Shown piece after piece: positions 1-11,519 of a stretch of DNA of 64,000 bases. Every line of letters begins with the position of its first letter. Positions within the stretch are counted from its first letter, which is position 1. Below the pieces are notes generated by a model. That model made no database searches and was not told the DNA's origin. It saw only the letters and a program-made list of their open reading frames with translations. The stretch spans positions 946,825 through 1,010,824 of the forward strand of contig CH002344.1 of assembly GCA_000149265.1 (NCBI GenBank), in the 5' to 3' direction. This stretch comes from Ciona savignyi (taxonomy: Eukaryota; Chordata; Ascidiacea; Phlebobranchia; Cionidae). The position numbers and the translations under genes were made by a program.

Positions 1-418
1 TGATTTAAGAACAAAATCCTATTGTTTAGGGTATTTCCCTAGGTAATTTTTTTATTTCTTCTTAGTGTTAAATCAGTTACTAATGCACTTACATTTCACC
101 AAATCTTATTCAAACTGGTGCTGTCGTTTAAACGCTATGCCCAAAAAAGCGAATTTTTTTGAAAAAAATACCGTTTTGGTTTTTAACGTCCAAGGGGAAT
201 TCCCCTAGTTTTATCTCCCCAAATTTTGGTTTCTGTTCATCTAGAACATGTTGTCAACAAATGGCGAAGTCTCAGTGCGATTCCGTTATTCGTTCTGGTA
301 GATGTCGGGGCGACATGCTATGCCTGTCAAGCGTTTGACGAAAAAAAACAAAAAAAAAAGAAAAAAAAAAACGGACAAAAACAATATGTGTCCCAATTTT
401 TCAAATGGGACCCATAAT
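1..418 (-). repeat. Dispersed AT-rich repeat, copy 1
   Basis: This stretch matches, in reverse complement, the sequence at 43538-43935 and 43945-44270. Shared landmarks are an A-rich tract next to a 'tgggtccca'-type segment, the palindromic ggggaattcccc core near 193-204, a 'gctatgccc' block and the terminal 'agggtatttccctaggtaa' hairpin near 28-46. No terminal inverted repeats or coding capacity were seen. The 63-codon frame at 226-417 lies in it and is mostly lysine codons from the A-run, so it is not a gene. Confidence 0.7.
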
Positions 419-560
419 AACCAGCCATGAGCTACCAAACCAATCAAGCTATCTAGCCATATGAGCTAACCAGTCATAGAACTAACCTCCCGTATGACCT
501 ACCTAACCGGAAAAAATAGCAACTTGGTTAGAAACTTAGATAACTACATTGGTTACTTAC

Positions 561-3526
561 CCTCATTATATTTCTTTTTTTCAGCAGAAGTGAAAACTTC
601 ATCGATTACAACTTGTTTTAGTTTATCACAGTCTTTTGCTGCAGTTAGGTAAACAGAGATTAAGGGAGATCTTCTGTTTATCAAATTATCTGTAAAAACA
701 GTTAAAGTGTAAAACACAATTTTAAAAATAAGTTTAAACTAAAATTTTATAATAAACTTAAAAAAAAAACTAAAAAATTATGAACTTTTGCTGGCACCTA
801 TTTGAGTAGATGTTTTAAACTAATTGTTACTGCATCGCTGCAGTAGTTTTTATGGTTCAGTGATTTTTATGGTTGGTTGATTTTGTTACATTTTATTTCT
901 ATGAGTGTCCTTGGCGAATTTACGTTTTGATTTGTATAGTCCTTTTTTGTGTACGCCGGCTGCGAGGAAGCAGCAATTTATTCAGTAAATGGTCAAAGAA
1001 GTTACGGACGTGCAATTGTTAAGGTATTATTTTGTTATGGTTTTTCTTTTTTATAATGTCTCGTACTAATTTATGTATTTTTAGTTACCGCTGAATACCG
1101 AATAAAGGAATTGGAAATAGCGCGTCAACTTCATTGCGTGGCACCGTAACACTAATACATGGATAGTGGAACAATACAAGTGGATACTGCCAGGTTACCG
1201 GACCTATTACATTGTGTTGTATTTGATTGTGACATTTCTTCAGGTTTAAAATATTATAATTTATATTTTAAATAACACTATACATTCGGTGATAATTAAT
1301 AAACAAACAATCAATACCAACAAATAATTAAATCCAACCAAATGCAGTGATGAAAATACATATACCGCACATTTGCACCTAATGCAGTAAAAGATCCAAA
1401 GGATCAACTAGTTTAAAATAACACGATAATTTAGTGGTTTTAAGCAATGTACATTAAGTGACTTGCCAAAGGAACAACCATCTTGCCAGACTGGTTTTAA
1501 TCCTACTAATCAAGCAAACAAATTTTACTCATATTAGGTTGCAACAAATTTTATTAACAATATTAACTATTAAACTGTCACTTTAATATTAAAGTGAAGC
1601 AAGCATATTAAGATGCATGCTTTACATAGAAAGCACTGTGGACACATTTTGGTTAACACCACCCTGGTTTTTGCCACAGCCATTAAACATTTCTAGCTTG
1701 AAATCACAAATTTTAAGGCTTACATGAACCCAGTTGAATAATAAGTTAAAATTGTAACTTCACAGTAGGCATGACATAATCTAACAATTTATAATCTGAT
1801 AACACTTCCCTTTCTTTTGCCATAACAGAATCTTATAATTATGTGACTAATCTTATAAGTCTAACACCGCTGGCCCTCATTTTTAATACCCAAATAAATA
1901 AAATATAAATATCTTAATCCGGCTTAAAGCTTTACCGCACACTTTTCTTCAGGGCTCTATATCGTTTTAATCTTAATTAAATTTTGATCGCTTAATATTG
2001 TTTTTTTGCCTATGTTTGGGGGCCGTCCGCTACATTTATTAAATTAAATCTTTTTTCTTTAATGACGTGTTTTAACGACTGTTCGTTTTGCCGTCTTTTC
2101 CCGTTCCTGTGTTGTGATTATATTTTTTGCTATTTCTAAAAACTGGGACAAAAATGAATAAAATAAATTAAACTAAAGTGAATATTAAAGTTAGGGATTT
2201 TTATCAAAACAATATATGAGTGATGTTTAACTTACCAGAGTGATCCAAATCACTTTCCACAGCTTTTCCACAGATGGTGGAAACAAAGCATTTTATAAAG
2301 GTCTGGGATGATGTTGATTTAAAGTCCAAGTTCTTATCAATCCAGGAATAAATAAAGTCATTTCTGTGGGACATAAAATGAGAAATGAACAAAATTATTT
2401 TTATAATTGCTTAATGCTTGTTGAAACATAAGTCTTAAGGTTTCAGGACCAAAACTATTTTAGACTTGCTAATTGGTTCATATAGTAGTAATTTGAAATA
2501 TTAGTTGTAAAGGGTTAGGGATAGGATAGGATATTCATGCTTATTCCCGTGAATGGGAAAACTAAGGGGATTAGCACACAGGAAATTGTCAGATCACCTC
2601 GTGCCAACTGTCGGGTTAATGGAGCTATTGCAGTGTGGTATGTATGATACACATGTTTCTTCAATTTAGTAGAACCCGCTGGGTTCAGGCAATGTCCGTT
2701 AAGAGCATTGCCCAAGGACAAAACTGACTAGCTAGCGACCAGTTTCGAATCTGCAACCCTTCTGCTGAAAGGCGAGGCACTTAACCACTTGACTAATCTA
2801 TCGGGTTGGTATTAAAACGAGCTACTTGAAGTGGTTTAATGGTTTAAACAAACTATTTCAGTATTTTAAATATATTTATCACACTGCATTATACTGGGTA
2901 ATCCGACTATTGAAAAAAAATCTGACGATTGCAAATTTTATTCAAATCATTACAATTTCTCATTTCATATAGTATTTAAAAATGGTAAAATTTAAGTATC
3001 AATAGCAATATTGGCTTATTCCACTAAAAGATTTTCAGCGATAGATTATTATAAAGAAACGATATATACGGGTAATTACACCCTTTACACCGGCCTTTTG
3101 TTAGTTGGAATTTAAGGTGATAAACAATTTAATAAAAAATGAACTAAACTTAGGATAAAATAGGATATGCATGTTTATCCCTGTGAATGTGAAAACCAAG
3201 GGGGTTAACACACATGCAATCGTCAGATTACCTTGCGCCCACTGTCCGGTTATCGGAGATATTGCAGTGTGTTGTATATAATAGACACATTCCTTCAATT
3301 TAGTAGAAACCATTAATCCCCTGGGTTTAGGCAATGTCCGTAAAGTGCCTTGCCTAAGAAAAGACACAACCGACTAGCTAGCAATGAGTTTTAAACCTGC
3401 AACCGTTCGGTTGAAAGGTGTCGCACTAAACCAGACTAACTTACGAGTTATTTTCATTAAGAAGGAGCATACACAATAGGAGACACGAATCCGCATTAAG
3501 ACTTGATCCTTTCAGTAATGACGATT
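561..3526 (-). CDS. Exons encoding an eIF4G C-terminal (W2-type)-like domain; likely 3' part of the EEP-domain gene, continuing off the left edge
   Basis: Three minus-strand exons with good splice sites and compatible phases: 3475-3526 (acceptor TTTTTAG, phase 1 in, phase 2 out), 2236-2363 (acceptor CCCACAG, donor GTAAGT) and 561-689 (acceptor TTTTTACAG, donor GTAAGT, phase 1 out). The peptide includes NDFIYSWIDKNLDF, then SSQTFIKCFVSTICGKAV, then SPLISVYLTAAKDCDKLKQV. This follows the helix pattern of the W2/HEAT-type C-terminal domain of eIF4G (WIxxNL, F/VRALMTxVC, LLxxYL) as I remember that family; identity looks low, about 30 percent. The first exon accepts phase 1 from a possible donor at 3792/3793, so it can continue the upstream EEP-domain gene. 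The reading is open at 561 and the next exon would lie beyond position 1. Alternative: a separate gene whose first exons I missed. The joins are inferred from phase only. Confidence 0.45.
830..1030 (+). repeat. Low-copy repeat, also at 11520-11710
   Basis: The order of short blocks 'tttttatggttca', 'tactatgagt(g)tccttg', 'acgttttga', 'ccttt' and 'ttgttaaggtat' recurs at 11520-11710 on the same strand. It lies inside a large intron (690-2235). The rest of that intron, roughly 1030-2200, is AT-rich and shows nothing I can name. Confidence 0.4.
2514..2810 (-). repeat. tRNA-derived SINE, full length
   Basis: Minus-strand copy of the main SINE of this window. Read from 2810 it starts with a tRNA-like head containing a TTAGTC-type A box and a degenerate B box, passes a body with the 'ttgggcaa' and 'gcaatagctcc' blocks, and ends near 2520 in a GGATA/TATCC tail next to the 'ttcacggggataaacatgaat' block. 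It sits in the intron between exons 3475-3526 and 2236-2363. Confidence 0.85.
3151..3447 (-). repeat. tRNA-derived SINE, full length
   Basis: Minus-strand copy with all blocks of the family (head near 3440, GGATA tail near 3151). It ends about 28 bp from the exon at 3475-3526, so the intron donor of that exon is immediately next to the SINE head. Confidence 0.85.
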
Positions 3527-3574
3527 CTAAAAAGAAAACAGAAAGAGTTACAATTTAGCAAAAAAGAAAGGATA

Positions 3575-3622
3575 ATCATGTCCTATCCCGAGCGTGCGAA
3601 AACCCATGGGGATTAATCATTA
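3575..3622 (-). repeat. SINE tail fragment
   Basis: Only the 3' portion of the main SINE is recognisable (degraded 'gataatcatg...tatcccgagcgtgcgaaaaccca...gggattaa'). Confidence 0.4.
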
Positions 3623-3659
3623 TATTAATCTTGTGTTATAATGGAAATGTTACTGCAAA

Positions 3660-3665
3660 TTTATT
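3660..3665 (-). terminator. Possible polyadenylation signal AATAAA
   Basis: Minus-strand AATAAA (plus TTTATT) about 85 bp beyond the in-frame stop at 3749. It would serve a short form of the EEP-domain gene ending in the exon 3749-4249 rather than splicing on to 3526. The motif is common in AT-rich DNA, so this is weak evidence alone. Confidence 0.3.
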
Positions 3666-3748
3666 TTAAAATTTCCAAGTAATTTTACAATAGTAGGAGT
3701 ACGTCTTTAGTGGAATACTAAGACTAGTAATGGAGCAAAAAGGACCTT

Positions 3749-6700
3749 TTACTCCGCATATAATACCCACAACAGCAGACGCATGTTAATACCTGATCTA
3801 TCACAAGTTTCAGACTTTGTAGAAGTACTGTTTCCAGTCTGGTTGTTAAGTGAGGAGTTTTCATTATCCGAGTTGTCAGATGAACATGAGCCACTTAATT
3901 TTACCACATTATCCACACCGACTTCTGCATCTGGAGTGTTACATGTTGCATTTGGTTCTTTATGGATTTGTGGCGGTGGTGTTGTAGGGAATGGACTGAC
4001 ATTAGGGTTGAAATTTGAAAGTGGGTTCAGGTGCAGTGCGCTGTCATAATTTGAAAGCGGCTGTTGATGAAGTACACTGTCATATCCTTGTGACTCTGGG
4101 ACTACAAGACAGCCTTGGACTGGATGGTAGATTGTGATCGGGATAATCGTGGTTATAGGTGATTGCTGGATAGTTGGAAAGCTATATGGGCTTAAAGTAG
4201 ACTGGGCGTAGCTAAGTGTGGGGATGCGGGGTTCTAGAAAGTTCTGTGGCTGCCCAATGAAGGAAGACACAGGGCGAATGGTAGAATGAAATAGAGCTGA
4301 CAGGTTGATAGTGGTTGCTATCGTCAAGTGGTGCTAAGCTATAAGCCGTTTGTGAGAAGTTAGAAGTAGTTGTAGAGTAAGAGACGTCGTGAAATATTGG
4401 GGGTGAACTTTCGTGGCTGAAGCAATGAAGATTTTCTTCTTCAGCACCAAATCTTCTATTTGAATCTTGACTTCCAGATAATTCTGCCCTGTAAAAATGA
4501 CAAATCTTGAAATTTGGATCCAGTGCATTGCCCTTAATGAAAAGTTGTGGATCGCAACCTGCCATTTGCTGGTTGTGTCTTCAGGCAGATGTTAACTAAA
4601 TACATAGAGCTACCAGCCTAAACAGCCATAGGATCCGGGATAGAATATTTATGTATATCTCCGTGAATGGGAAACCAAGGGGGGTTAACACACGGGCAAT
4701 CGTCAGATCACTTCGTGCAATAACAGTTAACTGCCTTGCCCAAGGACACTGACCGACTAGCTAGCGACCAGTTTCGCACCTGCAACCTTTCGGCTAAAAA
4801 GCGCCATACTAAACCACCAGACTAACCGGACAGCCATACCTGACATCTCCATCAACACAAATCCCTTCGTCTTCATAACTTTCGTTTTGATCCTGGAGTT
4901 CGAGTTCACATCTGGCAGAATGATCTTTTAAATCGGATTCATAATCTGCTTCATCACTTTCACTTTCTTCTGAACTTTCACTCAACTCATTCAGGCTGTG
5001 GTCCTTAAAAGAAAGAGTACAAAAGTTAGTAAAGGTTGCTTTTTAACAAAAATACCAAAGCCAATATAAGTGGCTATGTATCTGTTGCCATATGTCCAAT
5101 AGAATTTTATTAACAGTTTGTATGTTTCTACCATTTAAAAAATGGTGACAATTGTAGTAATGCGACTTAAAAACATGCTGTTTTACCCAACAACATTAAT
5201 AATTCAATTTACATTGGTAGCCCCTATTCCACACCTTTTATTTAGGGGTTCACTTAATGAACCATTTCCATAGATTAAAAGACGGTGTCTAATAGACTTA
5301 ACAATTATTCACTCAATGACGTATTTTAACAACTATTCAATTGGCCAATTTTTTGGATTTTTTATATGTAGATAAATTAATAAACCAAACCTAAATTCAA
5401 CAAAATAGCTAAAAAAACAACATACAGGTGCGAGGAGAGAGACAAGAATTCCATGCGGAAATGAATCAGATGAAGATGGGAGGGTTGTCATGTCCAACGG
5501 GGTGAAATATCCACCGTTTGGCCGAACGAAAACCCACTCGGTATTGTTGACCTGAGGACGAACAGCTTAGAGGGGGATGGTAGCTTATCTGACCGGTTAT
5601 TCTGGCGGTTAAGTGCGACACCTTTTAATCAACAGGTTGCAGTTTCGAAACTGGTCGGAAGAAAAAAAGGTTGTGTTCTTGGGCAAGGCACGTAACGGAC
5701 ATTGCCTAAACCCAATCGGATTAATATGTTTTACAAAATTAAAGGAACGTGTCAATCATAAACACACACGGGCAATAGCTCCGGTAACCTGGCGGTGGGC
5801 GCGAGGTGATTCTGACGGATTGTCTGTGGTGTTTCCCCAACCCCTTGGTAGTTTCCATTCACGGGGATAAACATGAATATTCTATCCTATCCTTTCCTGC
5901 TTGTCTTTCTGGTGAAAGGTTAAGGGATCGAAACTGGTTGAGAGCTAGTCGGATGTTGGCGTTCGGTTTCAAAGCCCCTTAAGTGTTCTAACCTACAGAT
6001 AAATATGCAAATTCTAATTTATATAAAATCACAAATTAATTTCATCCAAACTCATTTTAAAATGATACCTAATTATTTAAATAAGAAAAGCTTATATTAT
6101 GCAGTGCAAAATTATATTAAATTTGCTACAAAATTACAATACTAAGTAAAGTGGTCATCTTTTTAGCTTCATATATGTTATATCATGAAATATACTTTTA
6201 TTATATTTTTTTAAAATTTTATAATAACTATTACCTTCTTTACGGTTACAAAAAGATTTAAAATAAATTAAGCTAAACCTAGGGACGTGTATTTCGCTGA
6301 CTCATTGATAATTGAGTGGGTGGGAAATACGAGCACACACGTTATAATACGTACATATCTACGGCTTGTCTATTATGGGTCGGCGGAATTATTTTAGTCT
6401 AATAATGATGACTCATTCTTATACATAAGATAATGGAATACATACATAAAATAATAAAATAATGGACGGACATAGTCAGTTAAGCTGATGTAGATACTAC
6501 ATAAACTAGTTAGTTACTTTTGAAGGCATTTATCACCTTTTTTGTATCATATTTCATTTCAAGTTTTTTGCATTAATTATTACATTTTATTCACGAGTTT
6601 GGCTGATTATACAAACAAAACTACTAACCTTTATACACTTTAAATGAATAAGAATAGGATATTTATGTTTATCACTGTAAATGGGAAAACCAAGGCGGTT

Positions 6701-9700
6701 AACACATTGTAATCGTTGGATCCCCTCGTGCCCACCGTCGGGTAACCGGAGCTATTGTAGTGTTTCGTGTTTGAGACGCTTCTTTAATTTAGTAGAACCC
6801 ATTAATCCACTAAGTTAGGGCAATGTCCATTAAGTGCATTAGACACAACCGACTAGCTAGCGACCAGTTGAGAAGCTTTAACCCTTCGACAAAAGGCGAC
6901 GCACTAAAGCATCAGACTAATTGGATGGACCATAAATAAATTTATATACAAGCCTATTTGCAAACCCATGGGGATAAAACATAAATATCCGATTCTCAAA
7001 GTGTAACTATACACAAATAAAGCAATGGCATAATCAATTTTATTTTCATGCTCTTTTGCTATAACTATCTTACTGTTGGGAAAACTTACATCACTTGCAT
7101 TCTTCACACTCAGCTTGTCATTGATTGAGCTTTTTAGGTGTAAATGTTTCCACAATTCAGTTACATTCTTATCAAATTGGCGCATGGCATTTTTAAGCTG
7201 AAATGACAACAATAATGGTTAGGTTTTGGAGCCAATGATAGTGGATAATTCCTTGTTCTAAGTATCAGTTTTTGTCTTTTAGTTTTCTGTTTCTATATTA
7301 ATTGTGTTTTCTTCAATTTTTGGGTTTTATAAGAAGTAAAAGAGTAAATAAACTAAACAACTATATCCTTTGAGTGTGATCATGCCAGGTAATACAATAA
7401 TTTAGATATCTTAAAATATCAACCAAACATTTTTTCCGTTCTTTCATTTACTATGTGGCTATGTGGTATCTTCTAACCCCTTATAATTATTGTTTATTGT
7501 TACCTCAAAATCAGTGATGTGCAAACTACCTGCGAAGATTGCTGTGGTGCTGAGAGGACATTTGCTCATCATCTGGAATATCTGGGTTGGAAAGTTGAAA
7601 TTAGATTTAATGCAATCGAGCAAAGAATAACTGGGATATGAAGGTTATGTGTTCATGTAAGCCATACCTGCTATTAGTTTAGTTTAGTTTATTTTTTGTT
7701 TCCACGATGAAAACATGAACAGTATCTTTGATAAAAATTTTGAAAACAGAAAAAAAACGGAAAAACGACAGTCGTTAGAAATGTCTAAATCCCAATTAAT
7801 TATCAAATGTCGGTATATTATTCTGTTTAAGATTTGGGCAGTGGTAAATTTGCGCAGTGATGATATCAATGTTATGTGCACATAGCGATTACCGCTATTT
7901 TGTAATTATTTGTGTAATTTTCATTGTTTATATTACTTAGTTTTGGCTAGTTGCTTTTCCCATGTTTATGTTTTACTCTGTTACAGTCATGTTGGTTTTT
8001 AGTTAAATAATTCCAGAGTAACAACTTTAATCCAAACAGGTTATATTTTGTATATTTATACTTGCCTGTTCTAACTGCTGCTGTCTTTCCTTTGAATTCG
8101 ATTTGCGCTTTTCTAATTGAGCAGTCATTACAACAATAACATTTCCTTTAACTTTTACCTGAAATGCAACTCTTTTGTTACAGATCCTTTTTAGCATATA
8201 GTTGTATTAATACATAAATATTGCAATAAGCAACAGCTATAAATGGAGTAGAAAATGATTATAATTGTTGTAACGACTTTATCCAATACACAGAGATAAG
8301 AAAGTGTAACACATTATACTTAGCACAATTCATTTTTATAATGGACACTACTACAACTTCATATTTTTCATGTCCAAAGAGGTACATGCATAAGAGTAAA
8401 ATGGTAAGTTCGGCAGTTAGAATGNNNNNNNNNNNNNNNNNNNNNNNNNNNNNNNNNNNNNNNNNNNNNNNNNNNNNNNNNNNNNNNNNNNNNNNNNNNN
8501 NNNNNNNNNNNNNNNNNNNNNNNNATCATAAGTGTTTATGCCGACAGGTTAGTCTGGTGGTTTAGTGCGGCGCCTTTCAACCGAAAGGTTTCCAGTTCGC
8601 AACTGGTCGCTAGCTAGTCGGTTGTGTCTATGGGCAAGGCCCTTAACGAACTTTGATTAAATCCAGCAGATTAATGGGTTCTACCAAATTGAAGGAACAT
8701 GTGAATCATACACAACGCAATGCAATATCTCCGATAGCCCGACAGTGGGCACGAGGTAATCTGACGATTGCCCGTGTGTTAACCCCCTTGGTTTTCCCAT
8801 TCACAGGGATAAACATGAATATCCTATCCTACGATATCTGCTACATTCACACCTGGAATAAATGGAGATACTCCGTCAACCGCAGACTGTGGAACATGTA
8901 GTGCTTTCCCTCGGTGTGGGAGACCAACTCTTTCTTGAACATAATGACGGTTGTGCAACTGTCTGGGTCTGTAATTGAAACATAATTATAAAACGTAACC
9001 ATACTGTTGTGAAAATGCGTTTATTTTCTATCCCTGAAGTAATACAAGCAGGTTTCCAGACAGTTATTTTGTGCCCTGTAATCATGCCCGCATGTATGTA
9101 ATAATCATTTACATAGGAATGTAACATTCTTTGCGTGCATTTCGTGCTATATAACCCGACGACTTTCGCTTTATATTTATTCACTACCAAATACCTCCAA
9201 TACAAGAATACAACACATACCATAACACTCTGACTGCTATTTGTATTTTCCCCAGAATCAATTCTCGTTTTACAAACTTTAAGCACATATGTAAGTTGAG
9301 TTTACTTAAATGTAGGCATATTGATATTGTTTTTAACATAGTGCAATGACTTTGGTTATCACACTTTAAGCAAGAGCAGTGCTAAAAGTTTCTGAATAGT
9401 ATTTTGTTCGGATCTGTTAAAATAACTAAAAAATAAATATTTTTTATAGACATTCTGCAAATTAATTTTTTTGTTTCATTTATTTTAACCTTGACAACCT
9501 AGCTTTTGTGATGCGAGTTTCACTTAGTTTGCTTTTTATAATTGCACAGATGCTTGGTAAAAACGGTTGGTCGTTCTGATGTATATTATCTATTATAGGG
9601 ATCACACGACAAAAATATTTTCGTTCCTTACATTTCTGTATGCATGGCTGTTAGTATTACTATGCATGGAAGTTCTTGTATACATGTATGCATTCACTAC

Positions 9701-11203
9701 TATGCATAGCTGTAAGTCCCAGCAAAGCATTATTTACTAAAATTCTTGGTGACTAAGCCAGGAGAATTAACTCCGGCAGAAATTAAAATATTCAATGAAG
9801 TATGCAAAACACGAGAAGCTGATTTAATTTTGTCTGTTGGCATTTTCAGTATCTTATTCAAATAGAATCAATTAAATTCTATTATAATTAAGTAAACACT
9901 ATAATACTGATGTTGTACAAAAATGACACTATTATCACTACTATAACCTGACTCATTACACCCAGTATTCTTATGCCTTGGTTCAACAACCTTAATTACA
10001 CTGCTAATCCTTCCTGAACCTGTCAATCTAGAGTATGAACTGGAATCCAGCGAATTAATGGGTTCTACCAAATTGAAGGAACTTGTCTATCATACACCAC
10101 AAAATGCAATAGCCCCGGTAACCCGACGGTGGGCGCAAGGTGATCTGACTCGTGTGTTAACCCCTTGTTTTTCCCATTCACAGGGATAACCTATGCAGTG
10201 CACAATTTAAGAAAACATTGTAGTTTGTACCTTCAATCTCTCCAATTGAGTTTCTAACAGAGTGAAATCCATAATTCTGTCGGAAAGCATTGTGAATTTG
10301 GTTGTAATCATACCTTCCAACGTCTTGCAAGCATATCAACAATGGATCTTCTCTGAAAGTAATTAAACTAGGTGATAATTATGGGAGTATTCTGGTAAAT
10401 TAGTATCAATGTTAGGCAAGTGTTTGTAGTTTCTGTTTTCTTGGATACCAATCATTATTGGTACATTAGAGCAAGTGTATCTTTGCTTCCTATGAAATCT
10501 CACTGGTCATTACAAATATAATATATTCTAAAAGCGCAGCTACAATGATCTCTTTAAAGTTTAAAAAATATTAGTTTATTTTTTGTTTCCATGATAAAAA
10601 AAGCAACAGTCCCTTCCGAAAAGGAAAAACTAAAATGAGGAAAAGTGGGAAGGAGGGAAACTGCACACTAAAATAAAGATTTGGGTATTAGAGTGAGTTT
10701 TAAAGTTATAGTTAGTAGGGTTAGTTCTGTGGTTAATATTAGTGTTTGGAGAAGCAGTTTTCCTACGTTCTTCCTTTCAGTGTTACCCTTCTTAAATTAA
10801 ATACAAAATAGAAAATTATATTTCTATTTTTTACATTAATATTGGGAAAACTAAAAGGAGGGAAAGCGGAAAGGAGGAAAACTTTACACTAAAATATAGA
10901 TTAGGGTATAAGAGTTAATTTTAAAGTTTAAGTTGGAGTTAGGGTTAGTTCTGGGGTTTAAATTAGTGTTCAGGGCAGGTTTAGAATTAGTTTTCATAGT
11001 TTAAGTGAGCCGTATCCCTCTTTTCCGTTTCCCCTCCTTTTAGTGTTGCACCAATAATATTAAATAAAAAAGGAGCACTACCTTGTAATAACTTGGCAAA
11101 CATGGTTTACAATCTCTTTCCTGTTTTTATTCTGGTAAACAAAAGGTGGGCGACAGTGCAAATTCCAGCTCAATATTTTGCTTGAATATAATTCATAATC
11201 CAT
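3749..11203 (-). CDS. EEP-superfamily (TDP2-like) protein with altered catalytic residues and a long Ser/acidic tail
   Basis: Exons (minus): 11082-11203, 10231-10352, 8853-8968, 8066-8158 (GC-AG donor GCAAGT), 7504-7581, 7090-7197, 5426-5551, 4840-5003, 4302-4488 and 3749-4249 (or ending at 3793 by a GTATTA donor). Phases agree at every join; a 52-bp intron at 4250-4301 repairs the frame between the last two exons. The product is about 538 aa if it stops at 3749. Residues 1-200 follow the EEP fold: ILSWNL, ICLQDV, CTTVIMFKKEL, MTAQLE, TTAIFAGSLH, SSSDSFPHG. In active TDP2-type enzymes the matching motifs are TWN, LQEV, SHLE, GDxN and SDH, so E is D, H is Q, the GDxN pair is lost and SDH is broken: probably a pseudoenzyme. 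Residues after 240 are acidic (SESSEESESDEADYES), then rich in S, T, N, P and Q. Start: first ATG after an in-frame TAG; no UBA domain seen upstream. Introns carry SINEs and MITEs. Confidence 0.75.
4629..4833 (-). repeat. tRNA-derived SINE with internal deletion
   Basis: Both ends are present (tail near 4629, head near 4833), but about 85 bp of the body, including the 'gcaatagctccggtaacc' block, is missing. It lies in the intron just downstream of exon 4840-5003, whose donor GTATGG is 6 bp from the SINE head. Confidence 0.75.
5590..5898 (+). repeat. tRNA-derived SINE, full length
   Basis: Plus-strand copy with head 'gaccggttattctggcggttaagtgcg' split over 5590-5617, B box near 5644 and the TATCC tail at 5881-5896. 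It sits about 40 bp upstream, on the minus reading, of exon 5426-5551 of the EEP-domain gene. Confidence 0.8.
6653..6929 (-). repeat. tRNA-derived SINE, full length
   Basis: Minus-strand copy, moderately diverged, with recognisable tail, 'gtaaccggagctattg' block and head. The intron stretch 5900-6650 around it is AT-rich with one imperfect hairpin near 6283-6340 and nothing else I can name. Confidence 0.75.
8425..8524. other. Assembly gap (100 N)
   Basis: Exactly 100 N, the usual size for a gap of unknown length. It lies in the intron between exons 8066-8158 and 8853-8968 of the EEP-domain gene, just before a SINE head. Phases across this intron still agree, so no coding exon needs to be hidden here. 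Confidence 0.99.
8541..8831 (+). repeat. tRNA-derived SINE, full length
   Basis: One of the better-kept plus-strand copies: A-box region 'ttagtctggtggtttagtgcg', B-box region near 8593, and a tail ending 'atatcctatcct' at 8831. It is 22 bp from the end of exon 8853-8968. Confidence 0.88.
10044..10190 (+). repeat. SINE, 5'-truncated
   Basis: Starts in the body at 'aatccagcgaattaatgg' and runs to 'cacagggataa'. The tRNA head and the TATCC tail are missing. It lies in the intron after exon 10231-10352. Confidence 0.75.
10610..10790. mobile_element. Palindrome-ended MITE, degraded copy
   Basis: Has the internal 'gcacactaaaataaagattngg' and 'agggttagttctgnggtt' blocks of the family better seen at 23357-23573, with decayed purine-rich left and pyrimidine-rich right ends. 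It is non-coding and sits in the first intron of the EEP-domain gene beside a second copy. Confidence 0.6.
10853..11047. mobile_element. Palindrome-ended MITE
   Basis: Left end 'actaaaaggagggaaagcgg' and right end 'tttcccctccttttagt' are inverted repeats of about 20 bp. The interior shares the 'ggagttagggttagttctgg' block with the copies at 10610-10790 and 23357-23573. No coding capacity. It ends 35 bp from the donor of exon 11082-11203. Confidence 0.7.
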
Positions 11204-11357
11204 TAGAAAAGGTTGCAGAACGGTAGAGCTGTCCAACCAACTGCGCTACAGCATCTGGAACCGCTTGTACGTGCAGCTTCTTATAAAGCGGAACTACTGT
11301 GCATTCCATGGCAATCCATTGTTGTAATTCCAATGGCGCAATGAGACGTTGCGCCAT
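11195..11357 (-). CDS. Small upstream frame overlapping the EEP-gene start (hypothetical)
   Basis: A 54-codon ATG-to-TGA frame starts at 11357 (MAQRLIAPLELQQW...) and ends at 11195, overlapping the putative first Met of the EEP-domain gene (11203) in another frame. It may be an upstream ORF, a missed 5' exon with an unseen tiny intron, or chance. No domain is recognised. I could not find a splice pair that joins it in frame to the EEP reading. Confidence 0.25.
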
Positions 11358-11519
11358 ATTAGCAATACAATCGGTTTAGCTCTAGGGGAAACACCTAGAG
11401 AAAAACTTTTTTTGGGGGAAATACCCATGAGCGCGTAAACAGTATCGTCATCATAGATATCTAAAATAAAAGATATCTATGATTTGTGATATAATGGGAC
11501 TGCAAGATGTTTTTCTCAA

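Noticed and set aside
226..417. 63-codon plus frame with a poly-lysine end
   Set aside because: It lies in a dispersed AT-rich repeat and the lysines come from an A run.
2515..2721. Minus frame similar to many others in the window (TKLKERVYHTQHTAIAPVTRQ-type)
   Set aside because: The shared peptide is a by-product of the main SINE body; frames at 3101, 8653, 21871, 23934, 25374, 33398, 43291 and 52498 are the same effect.
3783..4049. 88-codon plus frame
   Set aside because: Antisense to the Ser/Asn/Pro-rich exon of the EEP-domain gene; no independent support.
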